From Enterocloster asparagiformis (GTDB lineage Bacteria > Bacillota > Clostridia > Lachnospirales > Lachnospiraceae), in assembly GCA_018380885.1 (NCBI GenBank), contig JAGZSY010000001.1, forward strand, positions 1-64,000: a stretch of DNA of 64,000 bases. The letters run 5' to 3'. The notes under the pieces were generated by a model. That model did no database searches. It saw only the letters and a list, made by a program, of their open reading frames with translations, and had not been told where the DNA came from. Shown here in pieces: positions 52,422 through 61,206 of this stretch (within the stretch, counting starts at the first letter, position 1; the number at the start of each line of letters is the position of its first letter). The position numbers and the translations under genes are program-made.

Positions 52422-53480
52422 ATGATGCGAGACAAAAGCGTAAGCGTGCGGGGAGCACTGATCCGCGATATGATTCACGATGTGACGGAAACGACCTTCG
52501 GGCGGCCCATCAAGACCGGGGAGTTCCGCAAGAATCCCGTGGAGCCGGCCTGGGTCTGCCCGGCGGGCTACCAGTATGAGATCATTGAGAAGGACGGGTT
52601 TTCCATGGAGTATCTGCGGCCCGAGGGCGTGGTCACAGGGAGGGTGATCCTGCAGATTCACGGGGGCGGTTACATTGGACCTATGAAGAACATTTACCGG
52701 AAATTCGCGGTGCGCTATTCCAAGCTGAGCTACGGCGGGGATGTGCTGACCGTGGACTACCGGGTGGCGCCGGAGCATCCCTACCCAGCGGCCCTGGAGG
52801 ACGCGCTGGCAGCCTATCGCTGGCTGGTGCAGGAGAAGGGCTACCGGCCGGAGATGGTGGTGATAGCCGGGGATTCCGCCGGGGGCGGGCTGGCGCTGGC
52901 CCTGCCCATGTACCTGCGGGATCACCGGATGCCGCTGCCCGGCGGCCTGATCCTCATGTCCCCCTGGGCTGATTTGACCTGCGGCGGGGAGAGCTACGAC
53001 AGCAATTATGAGCTGGACCCGCTGTTTGGCAATACCCGGGAGAGCATGCTCTACGACTCCACCTATATCGGCGAGGCGGACCCGAAGGACCCGTATTTAT
53101 CCCCTGTTTTTGGAAATTATCGCGGACTTCCGCCCATGCTGTTCCAGGTGGGCAGTCTGGAGATGCTGCTGAGCGATTCGCTGACAGCGGCGCGCAAGGC
53201 CGGGGAGGCGGGGGTGCGCAGGCGCATTTCCGTCTATGAGGGCATGTTCCACGTGTTTCAGATGAGCATGGACCTGTTTCCGGAGAGCCGGGAGGCGTGG
53301 GCTGAGGCCGGGCGCTTCCTGCAGATTATCTACCACATCCGGGTCAAACCGGATGGGGTGGTGGTGCGCAGGGTCAAGCGGCGGACCGGCTGCCGGGGAT
53401 TCATCCAGAGGCTGCTGGGCGCAGGGGGAGACCGCCGCGGGAACCGGAGAAAAACGGCGGCCAGGCCAGGGCCGGTTTAA
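52422..53480 (+). CDS. Alpha/beta hydrolase, hormone-sensitive-lipase type esterase
   Basis: 352 aa. Oxyanion motif QIHGGGYIG (near 82-90), nucleophile elbow GDSAGGG (near 147-153) and a late HVFQM His are the HSL-type set; the C-terminus is basic (RRTGCRGFIQR...). No signal peptide. TTTGGAGG precedes ATG 52422. Encoded with the acyltransferase above, it may remove or supply the acyl group in the same process (inference). Confidence 0.87.
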   Translation: MMRDKSVSVRGALIRDMIHDVTETTFGRPIKTGEFRKNPVEPAWVCPAGYQYEIIEKDGFSMEYLRPEGVVTGRVILQIHGGGYIGPMKNIYRKFAVRYSKLSYGGDVLTVDYRVAPEHPYPAALEDALAAYRWLVQEKGYRPEMVVIAGDSAGGGLALALPMYLRDHRMPLPGGLILMSPWADLTCGGESYDSNYELDPLFGNTRESMLYDSTYIGEADPKDPYLSPVFGNYRGLPPMLFQVGSLEMLLSDSLTAARKAGEAGVRRRISVYEGMFHVFQMSMDLFPESREAWAEAGRFLQIIYHIRVKPDGVVVRRVKRRTGCRGFIQRLLGAGGDRRGNRRKTAARPGPV

Positions 53481-53556
53481 AACCATTTGCCCTGTGACTC
53501 TAATTGTGTTAAAATGTGTATAATTTGTAAATTGTCAAGAAGGGAAGTTAGCGGAA

Positions 53557-54270
53557 ATGTTTACAGCGTTAAATGCACAGGATAAGACTCTTCCGGATTT
53601 GGCGGCTGATCAGGTGATATCCATGATTGTGGACGGAACCTTCAAGCCTGGAGACAAGCTGCCGGGGGAGTACGACCTGGCGCAGCGGCTGAACGTGGGA
53701 AGAAGCACTGTCCGGGAGGCCATCAAGTCCCTGGTCAGTCAGAACATACTGGAGGTGCGCCGGGGCAACGGCACCTTTGTGAAGGAGCAGACCGGGGTGG
53801 CGGACGACCCGCTGGGGTTCCGGTTCGCGCCGGACAAATGGAAGCTGGGGCTGGATCTGTGCGAGATTCGTCTGATGATTGAGCCGAAGATCGCGGCCAT
53901 TGCGGCCCAGAAGGCCACGGAGCAGGAGATGGCGCAGATGCAGGAGGCCTGCGATCAGGTGGCGGAGATGATCAAGCGGGGGGAGAACCACATGAAGTGC
54001 GATGTGGAGTTCCACACCATGCTGGCGCGGTGCACCCGCAACAGCGTGATCAACACGCTGATCCCCATTATCAACCAGGCGATCCCCTATTTTATCGACA
54101 TCACCAAGCGGGGGCTCTTGGAGCAGACCATCGAGACCCACCAGCAGGTGTTGGATGCCATCCGTATGCGCGACAGCGATGCCGCCTCCGATGCGATGCG
54201 CCGCCACCTGGAGTACAACCGCCAGAATATCGAGAATGCCGTCCGTTTGGAGCAGGCTCGGGAGCAGTAA
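53557..54270 (+). CDS. FadR-type GntR regulator (FCD domain)
   Basis: 237 aa. N-terminal winged helix (LPGEYDLAQRLNVGRSTVREAIKSLVSQNILEVRRGNGTFV) and a C-terminal all-helical FCD domain with the metal/ligand pattern D...H (DVEFHTMLAR) and ETHQQVLDAI later. Such proteins sense small acids. AAGAAGGGAAG lies before ATG 53557 and a TATAAT at 53519. Likely controls the sugar-acid type operon at 55106, with one convergent GNAT gene between. Confidence 0.9.
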   Translation: MFTALNAQDKTLPDLAADQVISMIVDGTFKPGDKLPGEYDLAQRLNVGRSTVREAIKSLVSQNILEVRRGNGTFVKEQTGVADDPLGFRFAPDKWKLGLDLCEIRLMIEPKIAAIAAQKATEQEMAQMQEACDQVAEMIKRGENHMKCDVEFHTMLARCTRNSVINTLIPIINQAIPYFIDITKRGLLEQTIETHQQVLDAIRMRDSDAASDAMRRHLEYNRQNIENAVRLEQAREQ

Positions 54271-54292
54271 AATAAATTCATAAGCATACGGG

Positions 54293-54339
54293 ACAGGCCC
54301 GCCGGCGCAAGCGATTAACGGCTGCGACGGGGGGCCTGT
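54293..54339. terminator. Hairpin between convergent fadR-type and GNAT genes
   Basis: ACAGGCCC (54293-54300) pairs with GGGCCTGT (54332-54339), with a further partial stem inside. No long T-run follows, so its strength is uncertain. Confidence 0.5.
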
Positions 54340-54369
54340 GCTTTGGGCAACGGGGGCGAGGCGCCCTCC

Positions 54370-54804
54370 CTACCGTTTGGTGTCCAAAGCCATTGTAAAC
54401 TTAAAATGGCTGGCGGTCATCCCCTGCTTTTGATAGAAGCGGTGGCTGTCCGTCCGCTTTCGGTTGCAGCAGACCTCCAGCTGCAGGCAATCCACCGCCG
54501 CGGCTTTTTTTATCTCTGAAAAGAGCAGGCTGCCGATGCCCCGCCCCTGATACGGTTTGGCGACGACGATCTCCTGAAGCTCCGCAATCCTGGCGGCGTG
54601 GTGCAATAGATACTGGATATGGACGCTGGCGAAACCGGCCGCCGCGCCGTTGTCCAGGGCGATCAGGCAGACGATGTCCGGTTCCTTTAAGTTTCGCAGG
54701 TAGATTTTCTGAAGCATTGCCCGGTCCATGACCTCGTCTTCAAGTTCACAGATCAAAGCGTATATTTGGGTGAAATGTTCGGGCTGGGCGCTGATAATTT
54801 CCAT
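54370..54804 (-). CDS. GNAT family N-acetyltransferase
   Basis: 144 aa. It starts MEIISAQPEHFTQIYALICELED and has the acetyl-CoA loop QEIVVAKPYQGRGIGSLLFSEIKKAA and a C-terminal HRFYQKQGMTASHFKF. Small-molecule acetyltransferase of unknown substrate. Start at 54804 behind GGAGGACCTCCT. Confidence 0.88.
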   Translation of the reverse strand: MEIISAQPEHFTQIYALICELEDEVMDRAMLQKIYLRNLKEPDIVCLIALDNGAAAGFASVHIQYLLHHAARIAELQEIVVAKPYQGRGIGSLLFSEIKKAAAVDCLQLEVCCNRKRTDSHRFYQKQGMTASHFKFTMALDTKR

Positions 54805-55023
54805 AGGAGGTCCTCCGCGGCCTCCGCCGGAGGCCAGGTAACAGTTGTGGGGAATCCGTCAATCCGTGTCAAAATCATCTTATCATCCGCGGGCGAGGAT
54901 TGCAACACGCAGCGCGGCAAAAGCCGCCGGGCAAGGCCGGGCCGCCCTCGCGGACGGCGGAAAGCGGGACAGGCTCCGGCCTGCGTTATAAGACAATATT
55001 TTGCAAACCCCGAAATATATGTG

Positions 55024-55053
55024 TTGAAGGCGGCGCGCCCTTTTTTCTATAAT
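55024..55053 (+). promoter_or_regulatory. Promoter of the enolase/RraA/MBL/SDR operon
   Basis: TTGAAG (55024-55029), 18-nt spacer, TATAAT (55048-55053). An imperfect AT-rich inverted repeat lies just upstream (ATATTTT ... AAATATAT, about 54996-55020). The rest of the 54805-55105 gap shows no gene. Confidence 0.6.
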
Positions 55054-55105
55054 GGCAGTAGAAATCATAGCTGTGATTATCAATAAAAAGAAAAAGGAGC
55101 AAAAT

Positions 55106-56452
55106 ATGAAGCCTGTAAATACGAATTCCAGTCCCTCCGATTTGAGAATTACGGATATGCGGTTTGTGGATATTGACGGGGCGCCCAAACGCTGTACGAT
55201 CATCAAGATCATGACAAACCAGGGCCTGACCGGATTCGGGGAGGTTCGGGATGCATCCAGCAAGCTCTACGCCCAGATGCTCAAAAGCCGGATTTTAGGC
55301 GAGAATCCCTGCAATGTGGACAAGATATTCCGCAAGATCAAGCAGTTCGGTGGACATTCCAGGCAGGGCGGCGGCGTTTCCGGCGTGGAGATCGCCCTTT
55401 GGGACCTGGCCGGCAAAGCTTACGGGGTTCCGCTCTATCAGCTTTTGGGCGGAAAATTCCGGGACGAGGTGCGGGTGTACTGCGACACGGATGTGGACGG
55501 CAGGCACACGGGGAGAGATATGGGGCTGGCGTTGAAAAAGCGCATGGACATGGGGTTTACATTTCTCAAAATGGACTTGGGCATCGGCCTTTTGATGGAC
55601 GAGCCGGGAACCATCAACGCGCCGCTGGGATTTATCGATGAGATGAAGGCGTACGCGCCCCAGGTGCTGAACGTCCAGGGCGGGTCGGTCACCGCGGATA
55701 TGGTGAGGCACCAGAAGAGCTACGCCATTGTCAACACGGCCCACCCGTTCACCGGGATTCATCTGACGGAAAAGGGACTGGACTATCTGGAAAATTATGT
55801 AAGAGAAGTGCGGAAGGTGATCGGCTACGAGGTTCCTCTGGCCATCGACCACTTCGGCCACGTCTGCGTGGAGGACTGCATCCGGTTTGCCAGACGCATG
55901 GAGCGCTACAACATCGCCTGGATGGAGGATATGGTGCCCTGGATGTACACGGACCAGTACGCCAGGCTGCGCGAAGCTACCACGGTCCCGGTGTGCACCG
56001 GGGAGGACATTTACCTGAAGGAAGATTTTCAGAAGCTGATTCTGGCCGGGGGAGTTTCCGTGATCCATCCGGATATCCTGACCTGCGGCGGCGCTCTGGA
56101 GCTGAAAAAGATTGCGGATTTCGCGGACGAGCACGGCGTGGCGGTGGCGATCCACATGGCGGAGAGCCCGATAGCCTGCATGGCCGCGGTGCACACGGCT
56201 GCGGCGATGAACCACGTGCTGGCCATGGAATACCACTCCGTGGACGTGCCCTGGTGGCAGGACATGGTCACCGGGCTGCCAAAGCCTCTGATCCAGAACG
56301 GATTTATCCAGGTGCCGGACCGGCCGGGCCTTGGAATCGAGGATATCAACGAGGAAGTGGTGCGGGAGCACATCAACCCGAAGATTCCGGGCCTGTGGGA
56401 GAGCACGGACCAGTGGAACACGGAGTTTTCCAACGACAGATTGTGGAGCTAG
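55106..56452 (+). CDS. Mandelate racemase/muconate-lactonizing (enolase superfamily) enzyme
   Basis: 448 aa from ATG 55106 (AAAAAGGAGC). The capping domain is followed by a barrel with FLKMDLG (K-x-D), metal ligands in AIDHFGH (Asp), WMEDM (Glu) and CTGEDIY (Glu), and a catalytic His in IHMAESP. Members dehydrate sugar acids or racemise hydroxy acids. The large HPFTGIHLTEKGL insertion is unusual. With RraA, MBL and SDR partners it points to sugar-acid breakdown; exact substrate unknown. Confidence 0.87.
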   Translation: MKPVNTNSSPSDLRITDMRFVDIDGAPKRCTIIKIMTNQGLTGFGEVRDASSKLYAQMLKSRILGENPCNVDKIFRKIKQFGGHSRQGGGVSGVEIALWDLAGKAYGVPLYQLLGGKFRDEVRVYCDTDVDGRHTGRDMGLALKKRMDMGFTFLKMDLGIGLLMDEPGTINAPLGFIDEMKAYAPQVLNVQGGSVTADMVRHQKSYAIVNTAHPFTGIHLTEKGLDYLENYVREVRKVIGYEVPLAIDHFGHVCVEDCIRFARRMERYNIAWMEDMVPWMYTDQYARLREATTVPVCTGEDIYLKEDFQKLILAGGVSVIHPDILTCGGALELKKIADFADEHGVAVAIHMAESPIACMAAVHTAAAMNHVLAMEYHSVDVPWWQDMVTGLPKPLIQNGFIQVPDRPGLGIEDINEEVVREHINPKIPGLWESTDQWNTEFSNDRLWS

Positions 56453-56461
56453 GAGGATGGT

Positions 56462-57364
56462 ATGCATTTTAATTCCAGAGAAGAGATTATAGCGCTGACG
56501 CCCCAGTGGACGGGCCAGCGCCTGGAGGACGGGCGGCCGCTGGTGGAGGACCGCTACCTGGACGCGCTTTACCAGATGACGCTGGAGGAGGTGTGGAAGC
56601 CTATCTTTGTGCTGGGCTATGAGAACCAGTTTGAAGGGCGGCTGCGTCTCCTGCACGACGACGGGCGCAAGCTGGTGGGGAGAGCCGTGACGGCCACGTA
56701 CATGCCCACCAGACCGGACCTGCACGAGACGATGTTTGAGATCGGAAGGAGCGAGGGCCGGAAGGGAAACTACAACCAGTGGGTGATCGACACCCTGCGG
56801 GAGCGGGACGTGGTGGTGGCCGATATGTATGATAAGATTTACAAGGGAACGTTTTTGGGAGGAAATCTGACCACGGCCATCGCGGCCCGCACAAAAACAG
56901 GGGGCGGCGTGATCTGGGGCGGAATCCGCGACGTGGAGCAGATGAAGGAGGTGGAAGGCGTTCAGGTCTACTACCGGGGGATCGACCCCACGCCGATCCG
57001 CGACTTCGTGATGACCGGCTTCAACACGCCCTGCCGCATCGGCAACGCGGTGTGCCTGCCCGGGGACGTGGTGTTCGGAGCGGGCGGCGGCGTGCTGTTC
57101 ATCCCCAGCCATCTGGTGGCTGAGGTGGTGGACGGGGCGGCCAAGACCCATGTGAAGGATATCTTCGGGTTTGAAATGCTCTCCGCCAACATTTTTACAA
57201 CGGCGCAGGTGGATAAAAATACATGGACGCTGGAGATGCTGGATATGCTGACCGAGTTTATCCGCACGGACTCAAGGGGCGAGGCGTACCGCGGCCTGGA
57301 CTGGTCGAAAGAGTATGAGGCGGCCCGCTTCGGGGACCCGTCGGACACGCAGACGGCGCTGTAG
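56462..57364 (+). CDS. RraA family protein (HMG/oxaloacetate-type aldolase fold)
   Basis: 300 aa, longer than the typical 160-230 because of an N-terminal extension of about 75 residues. The core has GGVIWGGIRDVEQM (Arg-Asp pair of the family), CRIGNAVCLPGDVVFGAGGGVLFIP and a C-terminal VVDGA. RraA-type enzymes are metal-dependent aldolases/decarboxylases of 4-hydroxy-2-keto acids, matching the dehydratase upstream. It starts 9 bases after it with GGAGGATGG. Confidence 0.87.
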   Translation: MHFNSREEIIALTPQWTGQRLEDGRPLVEDRYLDALYQMTLEEVWKPIFVLGYENQFEGRLRLLHDDGRKLVGRAVTATYMPTRPDLHETMFEIGRSEGRKGNYNQWVIDTLRERDVVVADMYDKIYKGTFLGGNLTTAIAARTKTGGGVIWGGIRDVEQMKEVEGVQVYYRGIDPTPIRDFVMTGFNTPCRIGNAVCLPGDVVFGAGGGVLFIPSHLVAEVVDGAAKTHVKDIFGFEMLSANIFTTAQVDKNTWTLEMLDMLTEFIRTDSRGEAYRGLDWSKEYEAARFGDPSDTQTAL

Positions 57365-57382
57365 GCAGAAGGGAGATAAGAG

Positions 57383-58084
57383 ATGAAGATCAAATGGCTG
57401 GGGCAGAGCGGATATCTGTTGTGGGATGATGAAACGGCGGTCGCCATCGACCCATATCTTTCGGACAGCGTCAATCGGATCGCGGGCAGGCCCCGGATGC
57501 CGGAGATTCCGGTGCTTCCCGGGGATTTGAGGGCGGACGTGGTCGTCTGCACCCACGACCATGCGGATCACCTGGACCCGGATACTGTGGCTGCGATGAG
57601 GCCTGAGGAGCGGATGTTCTACGCGCCCTCGGACTGCCTTGAGCACCTGCGGCAGCTGGGGGCTGTGCGCGTGGCACCGTTCGATGAGGGCGCGGTGGTG
57701 ACGGCGGGAAAATTTACGCTGGAGGCTGTCTTTGCCCTCCATTCGGTGCCCGCGGTGGGGGTGTTTGTGACCTACGAGGGGAAGCGGCTGTGGTTTTCCG
57801 GGGACACCCTCTACGACTCCAGGCTGGAGCGGATGGCGCAGCGCAGGCCGGATGTGGTATTTCTGTGCATCAACGGCAAGCTGGGAAACATGAATGTGGA
57901 CGAGGCGGTGAGGCTGGCGGGGCTTATGGAGGGCAGCGTGGCTGTGCCGGCCCACTACGGAATGTTTGCCAGCAACACGGAGGACCCTCAGAAATTCACT
58001 TCCAGGGTGGAAAATAGCTTTGAGATGGGGTATAACAGGGAATATACCATAGAAACATTACTGGACAGGAGGAAAAAAGCATGA
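57383..58084 (+). CDS. MBL-fold metallo-hydrolase (UlaG-like)
   Basis: 233 aa. The metal motif THDHADHLD (near residue 56-64) and later GDTLYDS and PAHYGMF histidine fit the UlaG-type lactonase group of the metallo-beta-lactamase fold. In this setting it may open a sugar lactone. Its last codons overlap the SDR start (ATGA), so the two are translationally coupled. Confidence 0.87.
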   Translation: MKIKWLGQSGYLLWDDETAVAIDPYLSDSVNRIAGRPRMPEIPVLPGDLRADVVVCTHDHADHLDPDTVAAMRPEERMFYAPSDCLEHLRQLGAVRVAPFDEGAVVTAGKFTLEAVFALHSVPAVGVFVTYEGKRLWFSGDTLYDSRLERMAQRRPDVVFLCINGKLGNMNVDEAVRLAGLMEGSVAVPAHYGMFASNTEDPQKFTSRVENSFEMGYNREYTIETLLDRRKKA

Positions 58085-58818
58085 GTCTTGAGGGAAAGAA
58101 AGCGCTGGTGACGGGCTCCAGCAGAGGAATCGGGAGCGCGGTGGCCGCGGCGCTGGCAAGAGAAGGGGCTGAGGTGATCGTCCACTACGCGGGCCGCGGC
58201 GACAAGGCCGCCGAGGTAGCCGCCGAAATCCGGGAGCAGAATGGCGTGTGCCGCGTCGTCCAGGCCGATCTGTCGGACCCGGAGGGGGCTGAAATCCTGT
58301 ACGGGCAGGCGGGCGATGTGGATATCCTGGTCCTGAACGCCTCCATGCAGTTTCGCAGGCCCTGGCAGGAGATCACCAGGGAGGAGTTCTACACCCAGGT
58401 GAACTGCAATTTCCTCTCGTCCCTTGTGCTGATTCAGAAAATGGCGCCCGCCATGCAGGAAAAGCGCTGGGGACGGATCATCACCATCGGCAGCGTGCAG
58501 GAGGAAAAGCCCCACCCGGAGATGCTGGTGTATTCCTCCACCAAGGCGGCCCAGACCATGATGGCAAAGTCCCTGGCCCTGCAGCTGGCGAAGGATGGGA
58601 TCACGGTCAACAACGTGGCCCCCGGCGTGATCTACACGGACCGCAACAAGGACGCGCTGAGCGATCCGGAATACAGCAGGCGGATGACCGCCGGTATCCC
58701 GCTGGGCTACTACGGCGACAAGCGGGACCTGGCCGGCATCGTGAAGCTGCTGTGCTCGGAGGAGGGCCGCTACATCACCGGCCAGAGCATCTTTGTGGAC
58801 GGAGGCATGAGCCTGTAG
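58081..58818 (+). CDS. SDR family oxidoreductase
   Basis: 245 aa. Cofactor motif TGSSRGIG (11-18), NAS segment, catalytic YSSTKAAQ (Y-x-x-x-K, near 152-156) and ITGQSIFVDGGM at the C-terminus. FabG/gluconate-5-dehydrogenase-like; here probably oxidises or reduces the sugar-acid intermediate. Last gene of the operon. Confidence 0.9.
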   Translation: MSLEGKKALVTGSSRGIGSAVAAALAREGAEVIVHYAGRGDKAAEVAAEIREQNGVCRVVQADLSDPEGAEILYGQAGDVDILVLNASMQFRRPWQEITREEFYTQVNCNFLSSLVLIQKMAPAMQEKRWGRIITIGSVQEEKPHPEMLVYSSTKAAQTMMAKSLALQLAKDGITVNNVAPGVIYTDRNKDALSDPEYSRRMTAGIPLGYYGDKRDLAGIVKLLCSEEGRYITGQSIFVDGGMSL

Positions 58819-58826
58819 GACGCCGC

Positions 58827-59705
58827 TTAGCCTTCCCCTCCGCTTTTGCGGAAGTCGGAGGGGGACTTGTGCGTCACCTTTTTGAAGGCGTGGTTAAAAT
58901 TGGCGGTGTTGTTGAAGCCGCATTTGCAGGCGATGTCCAGAATGGACAGGTCCGTGCTGGTCAGAAAGTGGGCCGCCAGCTCCACCCGCTTATTGATGAT
59001 ATATTCCCAGGGGGTCAGGCCGTTCATCTCCTTGAAGATGGTGGAAAAGTAGGAGCGGCTCATATGGGCGGTTTTGGCGATGGTGTTCAAGTCGATATCC
59101 GAGGAAATATTGTCGTCGATGTAGGCCAGGGCCTTGTCCAGCTGGAGCAGATGCTGGGACCTGGACTGGGAGATGGCCCTCTGGGGGATGGAAAAATTGA
59201 AATTGCGCCCAAGGGTCACCAGGATGGTCAGAACCTTCACCTTGACCATGAGCTCAAAGTCGGGAAGCTTTTCGTTGAATTCCTTCTCGATCTCCAGAAG
59301 AAGCTGGCGGATACTGGCGGTATCCTCATCCTGCTCCAAACAGTTTTCAAAGGAGTCCGCCCGGTTGAAAAAAATATTCAGGTACTTGGAGTCAAACAGG
59401 TCGTTGCCCGGGGACCAGATAAAACGCGGCTCAAAATGCAGGTTTAAAATGTCGCAGTTGTCGAAAATCTCGATGATGTAATGGATCTCGTTGGTGCTGT
59501 ATAAAAAAATATCGCCCGCGTGAAAATGATACAGGGCGTCCTGGGTTTTGTACAGGCCGGAACCGGACAGAATGCAGGAGATTTCAAAGGCCGTGTGCTT
59601 GTGCTCCGAGAAGGCCCTCTTCAGGGGCGGCAGGACCGAGTGGTAGAAATGCAGAAGCGGGATGCTCTGCGTAGCGGATAGTATAACTTGGCTGTCGACG
59701 GTCAT
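58827..59705 (-). CDS. AraC family transcriptional regulator
   Basis: 292 aa from ATG 59705 (AAAGGAGCG upstream). N-terminal cupin sensor (HKHTAFEISCILSGSGLY...HAGDIFLYSTNEIH) and a C-terminal double helix-turn-helix (LNTIAKTAHMSRSYFSTIFKEMNG and ILDIACKCGFNNTANFNHAFKKVTHKSPSDFR). It is divergent from the GH10 gene and likely controls the GH10/ABC operon in response to an oligosaccharide. Confidence 0.92.
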   Translation of the reverse strand: MTVDSQVILSATQSIPLLHFYHSVLPPLKRAFSEHKHTAFEISCILSGSGLYKTQDALYHFHAGDIFLYSTNEIHYIIEIFDNCDILNLHFEPRFIWSPGNDLFDSKYLNIFFNRADSFENCLEQDEDTASIRQLLLEIEKEFNEKLPDFELMVKVKVLTILVTLGRNFNFSIPQRAISQSRSQHLLQLDKALAYIDDNISSDIDLNTIAKTAHMSRSYFSTIFKEMNGLTPWEYIINKRVELAAHFLTSTDLSILDIACKCGFNNTANFNHAFKKVTHKSPSDFRKSGGEG

Positions 59706-59726
59706 ATGAGGCGCTCCTTTGCGTAA

Positions 59727-59805
59727 AAATATCGTATTATCCATTATAGCATGGTGAAAAAAAACGTACAAGGGAAATATATTTTGTCGAAATCGTACGA
59801 TATTT
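59727..59805. promoter_or_regulatory. Inverted operator-like repeat between araC-type and GH10 genes
   Basis: AAATATCGTA (59727-59736) and TACGATATTT (59796-59805) are perfect 10-bp inverted copies 59 bases apart; the right copy also belongs to the palindrome ATCGTACGAT (59792-59801). A TTGACA stands at 59835-59840. The symmetric spacing in a divergent gap suggests two half-sites for the AraC protein. Confidence 0.5.
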
Positions 59806-59879
59806 GATGATATGGAACAGGCAAAATGGTAATCTTGACATAGAGAAAACAAGCAGGAGCATGGAAAGGAGAAAATATT

Positions 59880-61193
59880 GTGTCGCAAACATATTTAAAA
59901 TATTTCGAGGAACAGAGGGCGCAGATGGAGGCCAGGGTGGAGCTGGACACCAGGAGAAACCGGAAGGCCTTCGCCAAGGTCCGCATCACAGATCAAACGG
60001 GCGCCCCGGTCACCGGCGTAAAGGTCCGGGTGGAACAGAAATCCCACGATTTCAAATTCGGCTGCAACCTGTTCATGCTGGACCAGTTCCCGGACGAGGC
60101 GCGCAACCAGGCCTACCGGAAGGAGTTTAAGGAGCTGTTCAACTACGGGGTGTCCCCGTTCTACTGGGCTGATTTCGAGCTCACGGACGGAGCGCCGCGG
60201 ATGGGGGAAAATCCGCCGGAGGTTTACCGCCGTCCCGCCCCGGAAAAGATTCTGCGCTACTGCGGGGAAAACGGAATCGAGGTCAAGGGCCATCCGCTGT
60301 TCTGGCACAAATTTCTGCCCGACTGGCTTCCCAACGACCGGGATCAGGTGTTTTACCGGCTGGACCGCCGCCTGAGGGAGCTTTCAGCGGAATACGGGGA
60401 CAGGATACGGGACTGGGACTGCGTCAACGAATCCCTGACCCAGCCCTGCCGCTACATGCGGGATACCCGGCTTCCCAGGGATTACCCCGGCTCCATTTTC
60501 AAGAAGGCGGCCAAATATTTTACCAACAACCGCCTGTTTATCAACGATGTGACTGAGATCGCATGGGACGACGAACTGGGAGAGCTGAGCGCCTACCACA
60601 TGCAGATTGAGAATCTGCTGTTAAAGGGAACTCCGGTGGACGCCATCGGCATGCAGTACCACATGTTCTACACGCCGGAGGAATTGGAGAAGCGCGCGGC
60701 GCAGTTCTACAATCCGGAATGCCTGTTCAACTGCATGGATTTGTACGGCGCCTTCGGTCTGCCTCTGCACGTGTCGGAGGTGACGGTGCCGGCCTACGGA
60801 GGGACCAAGGAAAATATGGAGCTTCAGGCGGAGATCACGGAGATGCTCTACCGCATCTGGTTCAGCCACGCGCAGATGGAAGGCATCGTGTGGTGGAATC
60901 TGGTGGACGGAACCGCCGCCTACGCCCCGTTTGGCAGCTTCGACGGGGAGAACTACTATGCGGGAGGACTTTTAAACCACGATATGACGCCAAAGCCCGT
61001 CTACCATGTGTTAAAACGCCTGATCCAGCAGGAGTGGCATACCAGAGAGGACATCGGCGCTATGCCGCAGGAACATCTGTTTGAGGGATTTTTTGGAAAA
61101 TACGACGTGGAGGTGGAGATGAACGGGGAAACGGTTCACCGGGAGTTCCATCTGAGCAAATATGGGCCGAGAGAATTTACAATCGCATTATAA
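59880..61193 (+). CDS. GH10 family glycosidase (endo-xylanase-like, cytoplasmic)
   Basis: 437 aa from GTG 59880 (GGAAAGGAG upstream). The first 60 residues resemble the small beta-domain often fused to GH10, then the barrel: KGHPLFWHKFLPDW, acid/base Glu in DWDCVNESL and nucleophile in LHVSEVTVP, and GIVWWNLVDG. No signal peptide or carbohydrate-binding module, so it probably trims short xylo- or other oligosaccharides inside the cell after uptake by the ABC transporter encoded next. Confidence 0.9.
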   Translation: MSQTYLKYFEEQRAQMEARVELDTRRNRKAFAKVRITDQTGAPVTGVKVRVEQKSHDFKFGCNLFMLDQFPDEARNQAYRKEFKELFNYGVSPFYWADFELTDGAPRMGENPPEVYRRPAPEKILRYCGENGIEVKGHPLFWHKFLPDWLPNDRDQVFYRLDRRLRELSAEYGDRIRDWDCVNESLTQPCRYMRDTRLPRDYPGSIFKKAAKYFTNNRLFINDVTEIAWDDELGELSAYHMQIENLLLKGTPVDAIGMQYHMFYTPEELEKRAAQFYNPECLFNCMDLYGAFGLPLHVSEVTVPAYGGTKENMELQAEITEMLYRIWFSHAQMEGIVWWNLVDGTAAYAPFGSFDGENYYAGGLLNHDMTPKPVYHVLKRLIQQEWHTREDIGAMPQEHLFEGFFGKYDVEVEMNGETVHREFHLSKYGPREFTIAL

Positions 61194-61206
61194 GGGGGAA
61201 TCCAGA

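Noticed and set aside
55295..57151. 618-codon minus-strand open frame opposite the enolase and RraA genes
   Set aside because: His/Arg/Leu-rich shadow of well-supported enzymes on the plus strand.
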